From: WRHT01 sp031550525
GTDB lineage: Bacteria > Desulfobacterota > Desulfovibrionia > Desulfovibrionales > Desulfovibrionaceae
Assembly (NCBI GenBank): GCA_031550525.1
Contig: JAVBON010000005.1
Coordinates: 6,017 to 70,016 of the forward strand
Length of the DNA: 64,000 bases
Reading direction: 5' to 3'
The notes below the pieces were generated by a model. It was not told where the DNA came from and ran no database searches. It was given only the letters and a program-made list of their open reading frames with translations. Made by a program: the position numbers and the translations under genes. The first letter of the stretch is position 1, and each line of letters begins with the position of its first letter. This document shows, piece after piece, positions 16,946 through 25,444 of this stretch.

Positions 16946-17482
16946 ATGATTAACCGCGAGCAAGCGTTGGCACTGCTTAAGGCCCAGCACCCCGACGATT
17001 ATTTGTTGCAGCATTCGCTCAGCGCCGAAGCGATTATGCAGGCCTTGGCCCCGCGTTATGCAGGCAATGCCGAAGCTTGGGGCATTTGCGGGCTCTTGCA
17101 TGACATAGATTTTATGCAGACCAAAAATAACCCGGAACAGCACGGCGTTATGGCAAAGGATATGCTTAAGGGTCTGGACGCCGAATATGTATACGCCATT
17201 ATGGCGCACAACAGCGATTACTCCGGCTGCCCGCCGCGTTCCGCTCTGGATTACGCGTTGCGCTGCGCCGAAACCGTTACCGGCATTATAAGCGCAGCCG
17301 CGCGCCTGCGCCCCGAAGGCATGGCAGGCATGCAGCCCAAAAGCATAAAGAAGAAAATGAAGGATAAAACCTTTGCCGCCGCCGTTAACCGGGCTGTAAT
17401 CATGGAATGTGAAAAAATAGACTTGCCCCTGGACGATTTTTTGGGCATTGCCATACAAGCCATGTCGGAGATGGGCGCCTAA
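16946..17482 (+). CDS. HD-domain phosphohydrolase-like protein
   Basis: Length is 178 residues. The metal-binding HD signature is seen as His23 (LQHSLSAE), His52-Asp53 (LLHDIDFM) and a further His in MAHNSDY, as in small HDIG proteins that hydrolyse nucleotides or phosphoesters. The substrate is unknown. The C-terminal half (KSIKKKMKDKTFAAAVNR) is basic. The ATG at 16946 follows AAGGAG about 11 nt upstream. The TRAP receptor gene follows on the same strand after 181 bp, too far to assume an operon. Confidence 0.8.
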   Translation: MINREQALALLKAQHPDDYLLQHSLSAEAIMQALAPRYAGNAEAWGICGLLHDIDFMQTKNNPEQHGVMAKDMLKGLDAEYVYAIMAHNSDYSGCPPRSALDYALRCAETVTGIISAAARLRPEGMAGMQPKSIKKKMKDKTFAAAVNRAVIMECEKIDLPLDDFLGIAIQAMSEMGA

Positions 17483-17663
17483 AATAGCAGCGAGCGTCGG
17501 CAACCGGGTAACAAACGGTATTGCTGGCATTCAGGCCGGATTATACAGGGCGCGTCTTGCCGCTGTTAACCCTGTGGTTTTTTTATTTTCAACCCGCGCT
17601 GGCAATGGTTTTTTATTAGTGTCAATATACCTTGGTCCGAATTCCGGAGTTTTCTGTCCCGCA

Positions 17664-18713
17664 ATGAGAAAAATTCTGCTTGTACTGTTCGCCGCGCTGG
17701 CTTTTGCGCCGTATACGCCGCAAAACGCCCGCGCGGATGAAGCCGACGTGTTTGTTGTTAACATGGTCTCTTTTTATCCTGAATGGCACCCCGTAACCCG
17801 TCAGGTTTTGCGGCCATGGGTAAAAGACGTGCTGCATCAGACCGGCGGGCGGCTGATTATACGCGTGTTCGACCCCAACACCATTTGCCGCGATGAAGAG
17901 CTGGCCCGCAACGTGCGCCTCGGGCAGGTGGGCATGGGGTATGGGTTTATCGGGGCTGAAGCCGGGCTTTTTCCGCTGAATATGGTTGGTGGTCTGAATT
18001 TGGGGCTGGACAACACCATGGCCGGCACTGCCGCGTTTTGGCGCATGCATGCAGAATTGCCGGAGATGGCGGCGGAATTTTCGGGCATAAAGCTTTTGGC
18101 TTTGCACGCCACCCCTCCGTACCAGATACATATGCTTAAAGACCGCGTTTATGGCGTGAGCGATTTGAAAGATAAACGTATTTTGGTTGATAACCCCTAC
18201 ACGTCTCGAACCATGGCGCTGCTTGGGGCAGTACCCGTGCAAAGCCCCCAGGCCGATTACGCGTTGCGTTTGGAAGACAGAGCCGCCGATGGAGCCTTGC
18301 TGACGCTTAACCAGGCCAAGTTTATGCAAATGGGCGAAAGCTGGGGGCAGATAAGCCTGGCCGACATACCCAGCGGGGCCTGCTGGATTGGCATGCACCA
18401 AGGCTTGTGGGACATATTGCCGCAGGATATACGCAAGGTGCTTGCGGCCACCAGCGGTCAAAAACTCTCCCGCGCTCTGGGCGAGGTAATGTACCAGACC
18501 AACCGCGCCGCCGTGGATGATTTAAGCCGTCTGGCCGCCGATGTGCATTATTTATCCGCCGAGGAGCGAGGTAATATTCAAAAAGTGGTGCAAACCCCTT
18601 TGTTTGAGCTGTGGCAGCAAAACGCGCGCAAGTCCGGTGTGGCTACTCCGCGTGTTTTGTATGAGAAAATAAGAAAAATAGCCTCCGAGGCCTCAGCCGC
18701 CAACAGAATTTGA
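17664..18713 (+). CDS. TRAP-type solute-binding receptor (DctP family)
   Basis: Length is 349 residues with a clear signal peptide (MRKILLVLFAALAFAPYTPQ, cleavage near ...ARADEA). The body has the DctP-family layout: an N-terminal beta strand followed by a helix ending in a basic/acidic DELARNVRLGQVGMGYG segment, a YQIHMLKDRVYGVSDLKDKRI hinge region, and a long C-terminal helix. A periplasmic receptor normally works with DctQ/DctM membrane subunits, but none is here: the next genes are MFS carriers, 25 nt downstream. Whether it hands its ligand to them is unknown. ATG at 17664; CGGAG lies upstream. Confidence 0.75.
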   Translation: MRKILLVLFAALAFAPYTPQNARADEADVFVVNMVSFYPEWHPVTRQVLRPWVKDVLHQTGGRLIIRVFDPNTICRDEELARNVRLGQVGMGYGFIGAEAGLFPLNMVGGLNLGLDNTMAGTAAFWRMHAELPEMAAEFSGIKLLALHATPPYQIHMLKDRVYGVSDLKDKRILVDNPYTSRTMALLGAVPVQSPQADYALRLEDRAADGALLTLNQAKFMQMGESWGQISLADIPSGACWIGMHQGLWDILPQDIRKVLAATSGQKLSRALGEVMYQTNRAAVDDLSRLAADVHYLSAEERGNIQKVVQTPLFELWQQNARKSGVATPRVLYEKIRKIASEASAANRI

Positions 18714-18738
18714 TTAATAACCTCATTAAGGGATAGAA

Positions 18739-20019
18739 ATGAACAAGAATCAGGAAAAATTAACCAGCGCGGCGGTTATAGTGTTGGTCTTGTGTTGCCT
18801 GGCCTACATTGCCACCATGTTTTTGCGCGCCTGCCCGGCCATTCTGGCCACTGACCTTATGGAAACTTTCAAGGCCAGCGCCACCGAGGTGGCCTTGTTC
18901 AGCTCGGCCACGCTTCTTGCTTACGGCCTTATGCAGATGCCCGCCGGCATAATAACCGACGCCATTGGCGGGCGTAAGACCATTACCCTGTTCATGTTTC
19001 TGGCTGCCATAGGCACCGTGGGCTTTGCCTTTGCGCCCAGCCTTGAAGTTGGGGTGGCGGCAAGATTTGTGAAAGGCCTGTGCCTGGCTGCCGTGCCGCC
19101 CATTGGCGCGGTTTTGGCAATGTATTTTCCTGCCGGCCGCTACACGCAGGCCGTGGGCATTTTTATGGGTACCGGCGGCGTTGGCACCATTCTGGCCTCC
19201 GCCCCCCTGGCGCATTTGAGCATTGCCGTGGGCTGGCGCAACGCCTTGGCCATTGTAGCCATGGGCGTGGCGCTTATAGGCGTGGCATTTTTTTTGATTA
19301 TCAAGGAAAAACCAGCTTCAGCCGCCGCCCGTCAGAAAAAAAACGTGGGCGAGGTTTTGCGCGGCATAGGCCGCAACATGCGCCGTGTGTTTAAAAGCAG
19401 GCAGTTCTGGTATCTGGCTATCGGGCAGGTATTTACCGCTTCTACCTTTTTCGCGTTCATGACCATGTGGGCCGGGCCTTACTTGCGCAACGCCTATGGC
19501 ATGAGCAAAATAGAAGCGTCCGACATTTTGCTGTTTCAGGGGCTTGGCGCGCTGGTAATTGTGCCGCTCATAGCAACCATGGCCGACCGTTTGAACTCGC
19601 GCCGGGGCATGCTTATACTGTGCTCGGTGCTAGGGTGCCTAAGCTGTTGCGGGCTGGCTTTTTTCTCCGGCCAGTTGCCCACGGCGGCGTTGGTTTTTTG
19701 CATTATGGTGTTTTCGTCTTGCAGCCTTTCCAGCGGTACTTGCGCTTTTTCCATTATACGCAACAACTTTCCCGGCGAAATGACCGGCACGGGCATTGGC
19801 TGCGTAAATATGTTCTGGCCCATGTTTGCTTCGGTTTTCAACGTTATTGTCGGGGCTGTGCTGAGCTTTTTTATGAACCGCGCCGGTGGAGCGGCCGCCA
19901 TGGATCAGGCTGGTTACGCGCAGGTGTATGGTAACACTTTCATCTTGTTTGTGGGTATGTGGGCAATAGCCAGTCTTATAGCAATTGTGCTGCTTAAAGA
20001 AAAATTTGAAGTGAGGTAG
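18739..20019 (+). CDS. MFS transporter, first of a tandem pair
   Basis: A 426-residue inner-membrane protein with about 12 hydrophobic segments. The MFS loop 2-3 signature appears as PAGIITDAIGGRKTITLF, and a second-half counterpart as TMADRLNSRRGMLIL. The profile fits the anion/organic-acid or drug:H+ families, but the substrate cannot be assigned. AAGGG precedes the ATG at 18739. It is 25 nt after the TRAP receptor and 5 nt before its paralogue, so the three probably form one transcript. Confidence 0.85.
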   Translation: MNKNQEKLTSAAVIVLVLCCLAYIATMFLRACPAILATDLMETFKASATEVALFSSATLLAYGLMQMPAGIITDAIGGRKTITLFMFLAAIGTVGFAFAPSLEVGVAARFVKGLCLAAVPPIGAVLAMYFPAGRYTQAVGIFMGTGGVGTILASAPLAHLSIAVGWRNALAIVAMGVALIGVAFFLIIKEKPASAAARQKKNVGEVLRGIGRNMRRVFKSRQFWYLAIGQVFTASTFFAFMTMWAGPYLRNAYGMSKIEASDILLFQGLGALVIVPLIATMADRLNSRRGMLILCSVLGCLSCCGLAFFSGQLPTAALVFCIMVFSSCSLSSGTCAFSIIRNNFPGEMTGTGIGCVNMFWPMFASVFNVIVGAVLSFFMNRAGGAAAMDQAGYAQVYGNTFILFVGMWAIASLIAIVLLKEKFEVR

Positions 20020-20024
20020 CGTGC

Positions 20025-21308
20025 ATGAGCACGGACATCCAACAACCGGCCAAAGGCGCATACGTGGTGCTTGCACTATGCTGCCTTACGCTGGTTTCCA
20101 CAATTTTTTTACGTACTTGCCCGGCTGTTCTGGTGCCGGATTTGCAAGAGACTTTTAAAATCGGGCCGGGTGAGGTGGCTCTTTTCAGCTCTGCCACTTT
20201 TCTGGCCTACGGCCTTATGCAAATGCCCTCCGGTCTGATTACAGACGCCATTGGCGGGCGGATGACCATGTCTATTTTTCTGGTGCTGGCCGCAGCGGCA
20301 ACTTTTACCTTTGCCTTTGCGCCAAGCGTGGAGGCCGGAGTAGCCGCGCGTTTTATAAAGGGTATTACTCTGGCTGATTTTCCGGCCATTGCCGCCATAC
20401 TTGCCCGTTATTTTCCCGCCAAGCGCTACACCATGGCTGTTGGTATGGTAATGGGCATGGGCAACGCAGGGGCCTTGCTTTCGTCCGAGCCGCTGGCGCG
20501 CCTGAGCATCGCTTTGGGCTGGCGCTATGCCCTGGCTATTTCCGCCCTGATGGTGCTGGTGCTGGCCGTGGCCGTTTTTGTATTTATAAAGCCTGATAAA
20601 CCCGCCGCTAAAAAAACGCGCGTTAGCACGCCCGAGGTGCTTAAGGGCATAGGGCGCAACATGCTTAAGGTATTCGGCACCAAAGAGTTTTGGTTTATGA
20701 CTACCTGGCAGGTATGCACCGCAGCCTCCTTTTTTGCCTTCGCGGCCATGTGGGCCGGGCCTTACCTTATGGACGGATACGGCATGACCAAGGTTGAGGC
20801 CTCGCGCATTTTGCTCTGGCTGAACGGTCTGGCGCTTTTGATGGTGCCGTTTATAGGCACGCTGGCCGACCGCATAAACTCGCGCCGCGCCGTCATCATA
20901 CTCTGCTCTGTTTTCGGCCTTGCCGGTTGTTGCGGGCTGGCTTTTTTCCCAGGCCAGTTGCCGTCGTGGCTGCTCATTGTTTCCATCATGCTTATCGGCG
21001 CCTGCGGCGCGGGCGGCGGAACTTGCCTGTTCTCGCTTGTCAACCGTAACTTCCCCAGAGAAATGATCGGCACAGGCGTGGGCTGCATGAACATGTTCTG
21101 GCCCATCGGGGCTTCGGCCCTGGGCATGATTATAGGCGGGGTAGTGTCCCTGCTCGCCTCTAAAGCGGGCGGCAGCATCGAAACCTTGGAGGCGGCGGTA
21201 AAGGCGCAAATTTACGGCGACGCCATGCTCATATTTGTGGGCATGTGGGGGTTGGCCCTTGTGCTCGGTTTGTTTTTTATAAAGGAAGATTTCAAGGTAA
21301 GGACTTAG
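20025..21308 (+). CDS. MFS transporter, second of a tandem pair
   Basis: A 427-residue, 12-segment carrier that aligns end to end with the preceding protein (for example both have FFAF..MWAGPYL, a MADR/LADR loop with NSRR, CCGLAFF.GQLP and GCxNMFWP). This is a tandem duplication that has diverged in the transmembrane helices, which suggests related but different substrates. The start at 20025 has GAGG about 8 nt upstream. The gene ends just before the family C palindrome. Confidence 0.85.
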   Translation: MSTDIQQPAKGAYVVLALCCLTLVSTIFLRTCPAVLVPDLQETFKIGPGEVALFSSATFLAYGLMQMPSGLITDAIGGRMTMSIFLVLAAAATFTFAFAPSVEAGVAARFIKGITLADFPAIAAILARYFPAKRYTMAVGMVMGMGNAGALLSSEPLARLSIALGWRYALAISALMVLVLAVAVFVFIKPDKPAAKKTRVSTPEVLKGIGRNMLKVFGTKEFWFMTTWQVCTAASFFAFAAMWAGPYLMDGYGMTKVEASRILLWLNGLALLMVPFIGTLADRINSRRAVIILCSVFGLAGCCGLAFFPGQLPSWLLIVSIMLIGACGAGGGTCLFSLVNRNFPREMIGTGVGCMNMFWPIGASALGMIIGGVVSLLASKAGGSIETLEAAVKAQIYGDAMLIFVGMWGLALVLGLFFIKEDFKVRT

Positions 21309-21310
21309 GT

Positions 21311-21450
21311 TGTGCCGACATTCAGGCGTTTTTTCCCTCTGGCTGCGTCAGTAAGGCTTTGCCCCTCAGCCGAATACCGTAAGAGTATACTCTTTCGGTT
21401 CAAAGCCTTGCTTCCTTGCCAGAGGGCAAAATAACCTGAATGTAGACACA
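21311..21450. repeat. Family C element: 140-nt near-palindrome
   Basis: Paired blocks from outside in: TGTGCCGAC/GTAGACACA (7 of 9), ATTCAGG/CCTGAAT, CCCTCTGG/CCAGAGGG, AAGGCTTTG/CAAAGCCTT, and the self-complementary core AAGAGTATACTCTT (21381-21394). A half copy lies inverted at 9330-9424. Unpaired nucleotides between blocks shift the centre by about 7 nt. It begins 3 nt after the second MFS gene and could act as a bulky terminator, an mRNA 3' stabiliser or a mobile palindromic element. The rest of the gap to 21631 shows nothing further. Confidence 0.8.
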
Positions 21451-21631
21451 GCCTGGTCCCCCAATAGCTGTTTTTCGCCATCTTGGCGTGTTTGATTGGT
21501 TCAGCCCGGAGCGTTACGTGCTACACGCGCTTCGGGCTGCTTTCATTTTACTTGCCAGAGGTTAACGGTCACAAGTAATATATATTTTCCAGCATTTCTC
21601 CAATACAAACTCCTTCGGATGGTGACGTCCT

Positions 21632-22423
21632 ATGCCTGCTGTTGTTGCTGACTCTCAAATTGTGGCCGAATCTCAATATGTTGCCCTGCGCTCGAGATAT
21701 CTGGATTTGTTGCAGGATTGTCTTACCGGCGTTATTTACAAAGACCCCGCTCAGTTTGTGGGAAAAAGCCGAAGTTATGACCCGCAATCGCGGGAGAACG
21801 GCAAAGACTGGCCCTCGTTGGCGCATACCATGATTGGGGTAAAGCGCCTGCAAAACCTGCGCCGCTTATGCGAGGACGCGCTTGGGCGCAATATACCCGG
21901 CGATTTTATTGAAACCGGCGTGTGGCGCGGCGGGGCCTGCATACTGATGCGCGCCATTTTGCAGGTGTACGGCATAACAAACCGTAAGGTGTTTGTTGCC
22001 GATTCCTTCGCCGGACTACCCGCGCCGGATGCGGAAAAGTATCAGGCCGACGCCGGGGCCAACTGGCACGAGTTTTCCGAGCTGGCCGTCTCGCTGGAAG
22101 AGGTGCGCTCAAACTTTGTCGCCTACCGCCTGCTGGACGAACAGGTGATATTCCTTAAAGGCTGGTTCAAAGATACCCTCACGGTCGCTCCCATAAATCA
22201 ACTGGCCGTGCTGCGCCTCGACGGCGATATGTATGAATCCACCATGGACGCCATAACCGCCCTTTACCCCAAAGTCTCGCCCGGCGGCTACGTGATAGTG
22301 GACGACTACCACAGCGTGCCCGCCTGCAAACAGGCCGTGTACGACTACATGACCGGCATAAAAGACACGCCGGAGATTCAGGAAATAGACGGCAGCGCCG
22401 TTTATTGGATGAAGAAAGATTAG
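21632..22423 (+). CDS. TylF/MycF-type O-methyltransferase-like protein
   Basis: Length is 263 residues. Family features: GDFIETGVWRGGACILM (SAM-binding region with the acidic residue), VFVADSFAGLPAPD, and the metal/substrate segment LRLDGDMYESTMDAI...GGYVIVDDYHSVP. TylF/MycF enzymes are SAM- and Mg-dependent sugar O-methyltransferases of macrolide pathways; relatives in other bacteria often modify surface polysaccharides. No sugar or polyketide genes are nearby, so the substrate is unknown. It is isolated between two repeat regions. The SD is weak (GGATGG). Confidence 0.8.
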   Translation: MPAVVADSQIVAESQYVALRSRYLDLLQDCLTGVIYKDPAQFVGKSRSYDPQSRENGKDWPSLAHTMIGVKRLQNLRRLCEDALGRNIPGDFIETGVWRGGACILMRAILQVYGITNRKVFVADSFAGLPAPDAEKYQADAGANWHEFSELAVSLEEVRSNFVAYRLLDEQVIFLKGWFKDTLTVAPINQLAVLRLDGDMYESTMDAITALYPKVSPGGYVIVDDYHSVPACKQAVYDYMTGIKDTPEIQEIDGSAVYWMKKD

Positions 22424-22425
22424 TT

Positions 22426-22497
22426 GATGAAGCCAGATTTATAATATCCGGGGCTCCGCCCCAGACCCCGCAAGGGGTTGAACCCCTTGACCCGCGA
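22426..22497 (+). repeat. Family A repeat, short form
   Basis: GATGAAGCCAGATTTATAA, then a GGGGC/GCCCC stem and an AAGGGGTTGAACCCCTT stem. It closely resembles the copies at 48731-48802 and 56041-56112, and begins at the stop codon of the methyltransferase gene. Confidence 0.75.
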
Positions 22498-22615
22498 TTG
22501 TTTGATGAAAGACTTACTGTGCTTACTGGCAGTGCTGGCAAAAACTACCAAACCCAAGCCAATGTCATTTTTAGGCACACTCAGTGCCAATTACACCAGC
22601 CAAAAATTAACCTAT

Positions 22616-22760
22616 TGCAGGGTCAAGGGAGCTCAAAATTAGCACTCCAACAGTTCTTACCCTGCATAACTTTCCTCCCAAAAGCTGTTGTGCTTGTGCG
22701 ATGCGAGCTACAGTTGCGGGTCTGGGCGGAGCCCAGATCTTATAAAATCTGGCTTCATCC
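22616..22760 (-). repeat. Family A repeat, long form, inverted relative to its neighbour
   Basis: It contains GGTCAAGGGAGCTCAAAATT, CCAAAAGCTGTTGTGCTT, a GGGCGGAGCCC stem and the end block AATCTGGCTTCATCC. It faces the short copy at 22426-22497, so the two bracket about 120 nt of sequence in which I see no gene. Confidence 0.75.
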
Positions 22761-22778
22761 ATTATGTCTTTCCCAACG

Positions 22779-22806
22779 CAAGAGAGGGGCTTGCGCCCCT
22801 CTCTTG
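22779..22806. terminator. Terminator-like hairpin downstream of asd
   Basis: CAAGAGAGGGGC (22779-22790) pairs perfectly with GCCCCTCTCTTG (22795-22806) around a 4-nt loop. It lies 30 nt past the asd stop on the minus strand; there is no T-run directly after it on either strand. Confidence 0.6.
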
Positions 22807-22835
22807 TAAATCTGTTTTAATCCATTCCGCGCGTG

Positions 22836-23888
22836 TTACAGAAAATACTTGGGATCTTTTACCTTCACCAGGTCTTTTTCCAGCAGCATTTCGGCTATTT
22901 GCACGGCGTTAAGGGCCGCGCCTTTAAGCACGTTATCGGCCACCACCCACATGTTCAGGCCGTTGGCAATGCTTTCGTCCTCGCGAATGCGGCCCACGAA
23001 CACTTCGTATTCTCCGGCGGCTTCGATGGGCATCGGGTATATTTTCAAATCAGGGTTGTCGGCTACTTGTATGCCGGGGAAGTTACTTAGCGCGGCGCGG
23101 GCCTGATTGGCGGTGAGCTTCTTTTCCGTTTCAATGTTAACGGATTCGGAGTGGCCGTAAAATACCGGCACGCGCACGGCTGTGGCCGTAACTTTTATGT
23201 TGGCGTCGCCCATTATTTTGACCGTTTCCTCGGTCATTTTCATTTCTTCCTTGGTGTAGCCGTTGGGCATGAACACGTCTATCTGGGGCAGGCAGTTAAA
23301 GGCTATCTGGTACGGGTACACGTTGGCCTCGGGCTGCTGCATGTTGAACATCTGGCGCACCTGCTTGTCCAACTCGTCTATGGCCTTTTGGCCGGTGCCG
23401 GAAACCGCCTGATAGGTGGATACCACCACGCGTTTGATGCGGGCGGCATCGTGTATGGGCTTGAGGGCCACCACCATCTGTATGGTGGAGCAGTTGGGGT
23501 TGGCGATAATGCCGTTATGCGCGGCCAAGGCCTCGGGGTTTACCTCCGGCACCACCAGGGGGCAGCGTTTATCCATGCGCCAGGCGCTGGAGTTGTCCAC
23601 CACCACGCAACCGGCGGCCACGGCATGGGGGGCGAACTCCACAGAGCGGTCGCCGCCGGCGGAAAACAGGGCGAGATCAATGCCCTTGAAGGAGTCTTTA
23701 GTCAGTTCCTGCACGGTAAGCTCGGTGTCTTTAAAAGGCAGTTTCATGCCTGCTGAGCGCGACGAGGCCAAAGCTACAACTTTGGCTGCCGGAAAGTCGC
23801 GGTTTTCAAGCGTTTTAAGCATGGTGCGGCCTACCGCTCCGGTGGCGCCCACCACGGCAACAGTAAGTTTTGAAGACGCGTTGCTCAT
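22836..23888 (-). CDS. asd: Aspartate-semialdehyde dehydrogenase
   Basis: It reduces aspartyl phosphate with NADPH to the semialdehyde that feeds lysine/diaminopimelate, threonine and methionine. At 350 residues it has the NADP-binding VVGATGAVGRTML at the N-terminus, the catalytic Cys133 in NPNCSTIQMV, and VVVSTYQAVSGTG. This is the shorter Gram-positive/deltaproteobacterial-type ASADH. The ATG at 23888 has a strong AAGGAG; an ORF extension to 23942 is upstream of that SD and is rejected. It is divergent from the vor operon over 264 bp. Confidence 0.96.
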   Translation of the reverse strand: MSNASSKLTVAVVGATGAVGRTMLKTLENRDFPAAKVVALASSRSAGMKLPFKDTELTVQELTKDSFKGIDLALFSAGGDRSVEFAPHAVAAGCVVVDNSSAWRMDKRCPLVVPEVNPEALAAHNGIIANPNCSTIQMVVALKPIHDAARIKRVVVSTYQAVSGTGQKAIDELDKQVRQMFNMQQPEANVYPYQIAFNCLPQIDVFMPNGYTKEEMKMTEETVKIMGDANIKVTATAVRVPVFYGHSESVNIETEKKLTANQARAALSNFPGIQVADNPDLKIYPMPIEAAGEYEVFVGRIREDESIANGLNMWVVADNVLKGAALNAVQIAEMLLEKDLVKVKDPKYFL

Positions 23889-24152
23889 GTGAGACTCCTT
23901 GAAAATTAAAGTGTGCAAGTTGCTGATTAAAAGGAAGCTCACCTTATATCAAGCCGCAAGGCTTGACAAATAGTGAATTAATGCACGGAGGTTTTTTCTT
24001 TCCATTCGCATGAAAAACATATAACGTTTTTAGCGTTTGGTTTGGCTGTGCGCTCCAATGTGCGGCGCCACACGCTTTACGCCTGTCAGTGGGCGAAAGG
24101 CGGGCGGCGCGGGGGCGCTTTTTCCTACTCTTTAAAATGGGATGTGTAAAAT

Positions 24153-24371
24153 ATGTCTCGCGTCGTATTTGACGAAGAGCGCTGCAAAGGGTGCCTTTTG
24201 TGCACCACCGTATGCCCCAAAAGCATTATCGTGCAGGCGTCGCGCTTTAACCGTCAGGGCTACAAAGTGGTAGAGGTTGTTGAAATGGACAAGTGCACCG
24301 CCTGCGCGTCTTGCGCTCAAATATGCCCGGACTGCGCCATTAGCGTTATCCGCACCAAAAAGGGGGCGTAA
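24153..24371 (+). CDS. 2-oxoacid:ferredoxin oxidoreductase, delta (ferredoxin-like) subunit
   Basis: A 72-residue protein with two [4Fe-4S] motifs, CKGCLLCTTVCPK and CTACASCAQICPDC. It accepts electrons from the catalytic core and passes them to external ferredoxin. It is the first gene of a four-gene operon in the order delta-alpha-beta-gamma, each overlapping the next by a nucleotide or more, the same order as oorDABC of epsilonproteobacteria. A GGGATG lies upstream of the ATG at 24153. Confidence 0.92.
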   Translation: MSRVVFDEERCKGCLLCTTVCPKSIIVQASRFNRQGYKVVEVVEMDKCTACASCAQICPDCAISVIRTKKGA

Positions 24372-25444
24372 TGAGCAACGCGTCTGAGAAAAAATTTATG
24401 AAGGGTAACGAGGCTGTGGCCTATGGCGCTATTGCCGCCGGGGCTACCTGCTATTTCGGCTACCCCATCACCCCGCAAAACGAAATTCCGGAAATGATGT
24501 CTTCCGCTCTGCCCGCTGCGGGCGGCCAGTTTGTGCAGGCCGAAAGCGAAGTGGCGGCCGCCAACATGCTGCTTGGCGCCGTGGCTACCGGGGCGCGGGC
24601 TTTCACATCTTCCTCCTCGCCAGGCATATCTCTTATGCAAGAGGCTATTTCCTACATGGCCGGGAGCGAGCTGCCCGCCGTAATAGTCAACATGAACCGT
24701 GGCGGTCCGGGCCTGGGCGACATTGGCCCGGCGCAGGGCGACTACTACCAGAGCACGCGCGGCGGCGGCCACGGCGACTACCGCACCCTGGTGCTGGCCC
24801 CCTGCGGCTGTCAGGAAGCGCACGACATGATGATTCAGGCCTTTGATCTGGCCTTTAAATACCGCAACCCGGTTATGGTGCTGGGCGATGGCGTTATTGG
24901 CGCCATGAAGGAGCCCGTGGCCCTGTGGAAGCCCGAAAAGGTGAACAACTACAATGTGGCCGATTGGCGCATCGAAGGCTTTAAAGCCGGAAGCCGCGAC
25001 AAACGCCTCATAAAATCGCTGTTTCTGGCCGAAGGCACACTTGCCGCGCACAACCGCAAGCTGGAAGCCAAGTATAAAGCCATGGACGTGGAAGCCGCAG
25101 CCGAAGTTTACCTGGCCGACGATGCCGAGCTTATTGCCGTGGCTTACGGCTCCATAGGCCGCATCGTTAAAAGCGCCGTGCGCGCGCTGCGCGCCAAGGG
25201 CCTTAAGGTGGGCCTGGTGCGCCCCATAACGTTGTATCCCTTCCCCAGCAGAGTGTTGGCCGACCTTGCCAAACAGGGCAAACGCTTTATTACTATAGAG
25301 CATAACCTTGGGCAGATGGTGGACGATGTGCGGCTGGCCATACGCGGCCACGCCGATTCGGAGTTTTACGGCCACATGCCGGGTGATATTCCGGCCACTG
25401 ACGATTTTATCGCGCCTATTGAAGACGCGGTGCGGAGGAAATAA
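24371..25444 (+). CDS. vorB: 2-oxoacid:ferredoxin oxidoreductase, alpha subunit (VorB type)
   Basis: The complex oxidatively decarboxylates a 2-oxoacid to an acyl-CoA with reduction of ferredoxin. The 357-residue protein begins with MKGNEAVAYGAIAAG and has GYPITPQNEIPE, VQAESEVAAANMLLGA, TSSSSPGISLMQEAISYMAG and GGPGLGDIGPAQGDY, all characteristic of the VorB subfamily (3-methyl-2-oxobutanoate enzymes). 2-Oxoglutarate (KorA/OorA) relatives share the fold and operon order, so branched-chain versus 2-oxoglutarate specificity is not certain. The start overlaps the delta stop. Confidence 0.88.
   Translation: MSNASEKKFMKGNEAVAYGAIAAGATCYFGYPITPQNEIPEMMSSALPAAGGQFVQAESEVAAANMLLGAVATGARAFTSSSSPGISLMQEAISYMAGSELPAVIVNMNRGGPGLGDIGPAQGDYYQSTRGGGHGDYRTLVLAPCGCQEAHDMMIQAFDLAFKYRNPVMVLGDGVIGAMKEPVALWKPEKVNNYNVADWRIEGFKAGSRDKRLIKSLFLAEGTLAAHNRKLEAKYKAMDVEAAAEVYLADDAELIAVAYGSIGRIVKSAVRALRAKGLKVGLVRPITLYPFPSRVLADLAKQGKRFITIEHNLGQMVDDVRLAIRGHADSEFYGHMPGDIPATDDFIAPIEDAVRRK

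Noticed and set aside
20109..21209. 366-codon minus-strand ORF
   Set aside because: Antisense to the second MFS gene; charged, motif-free shadow.
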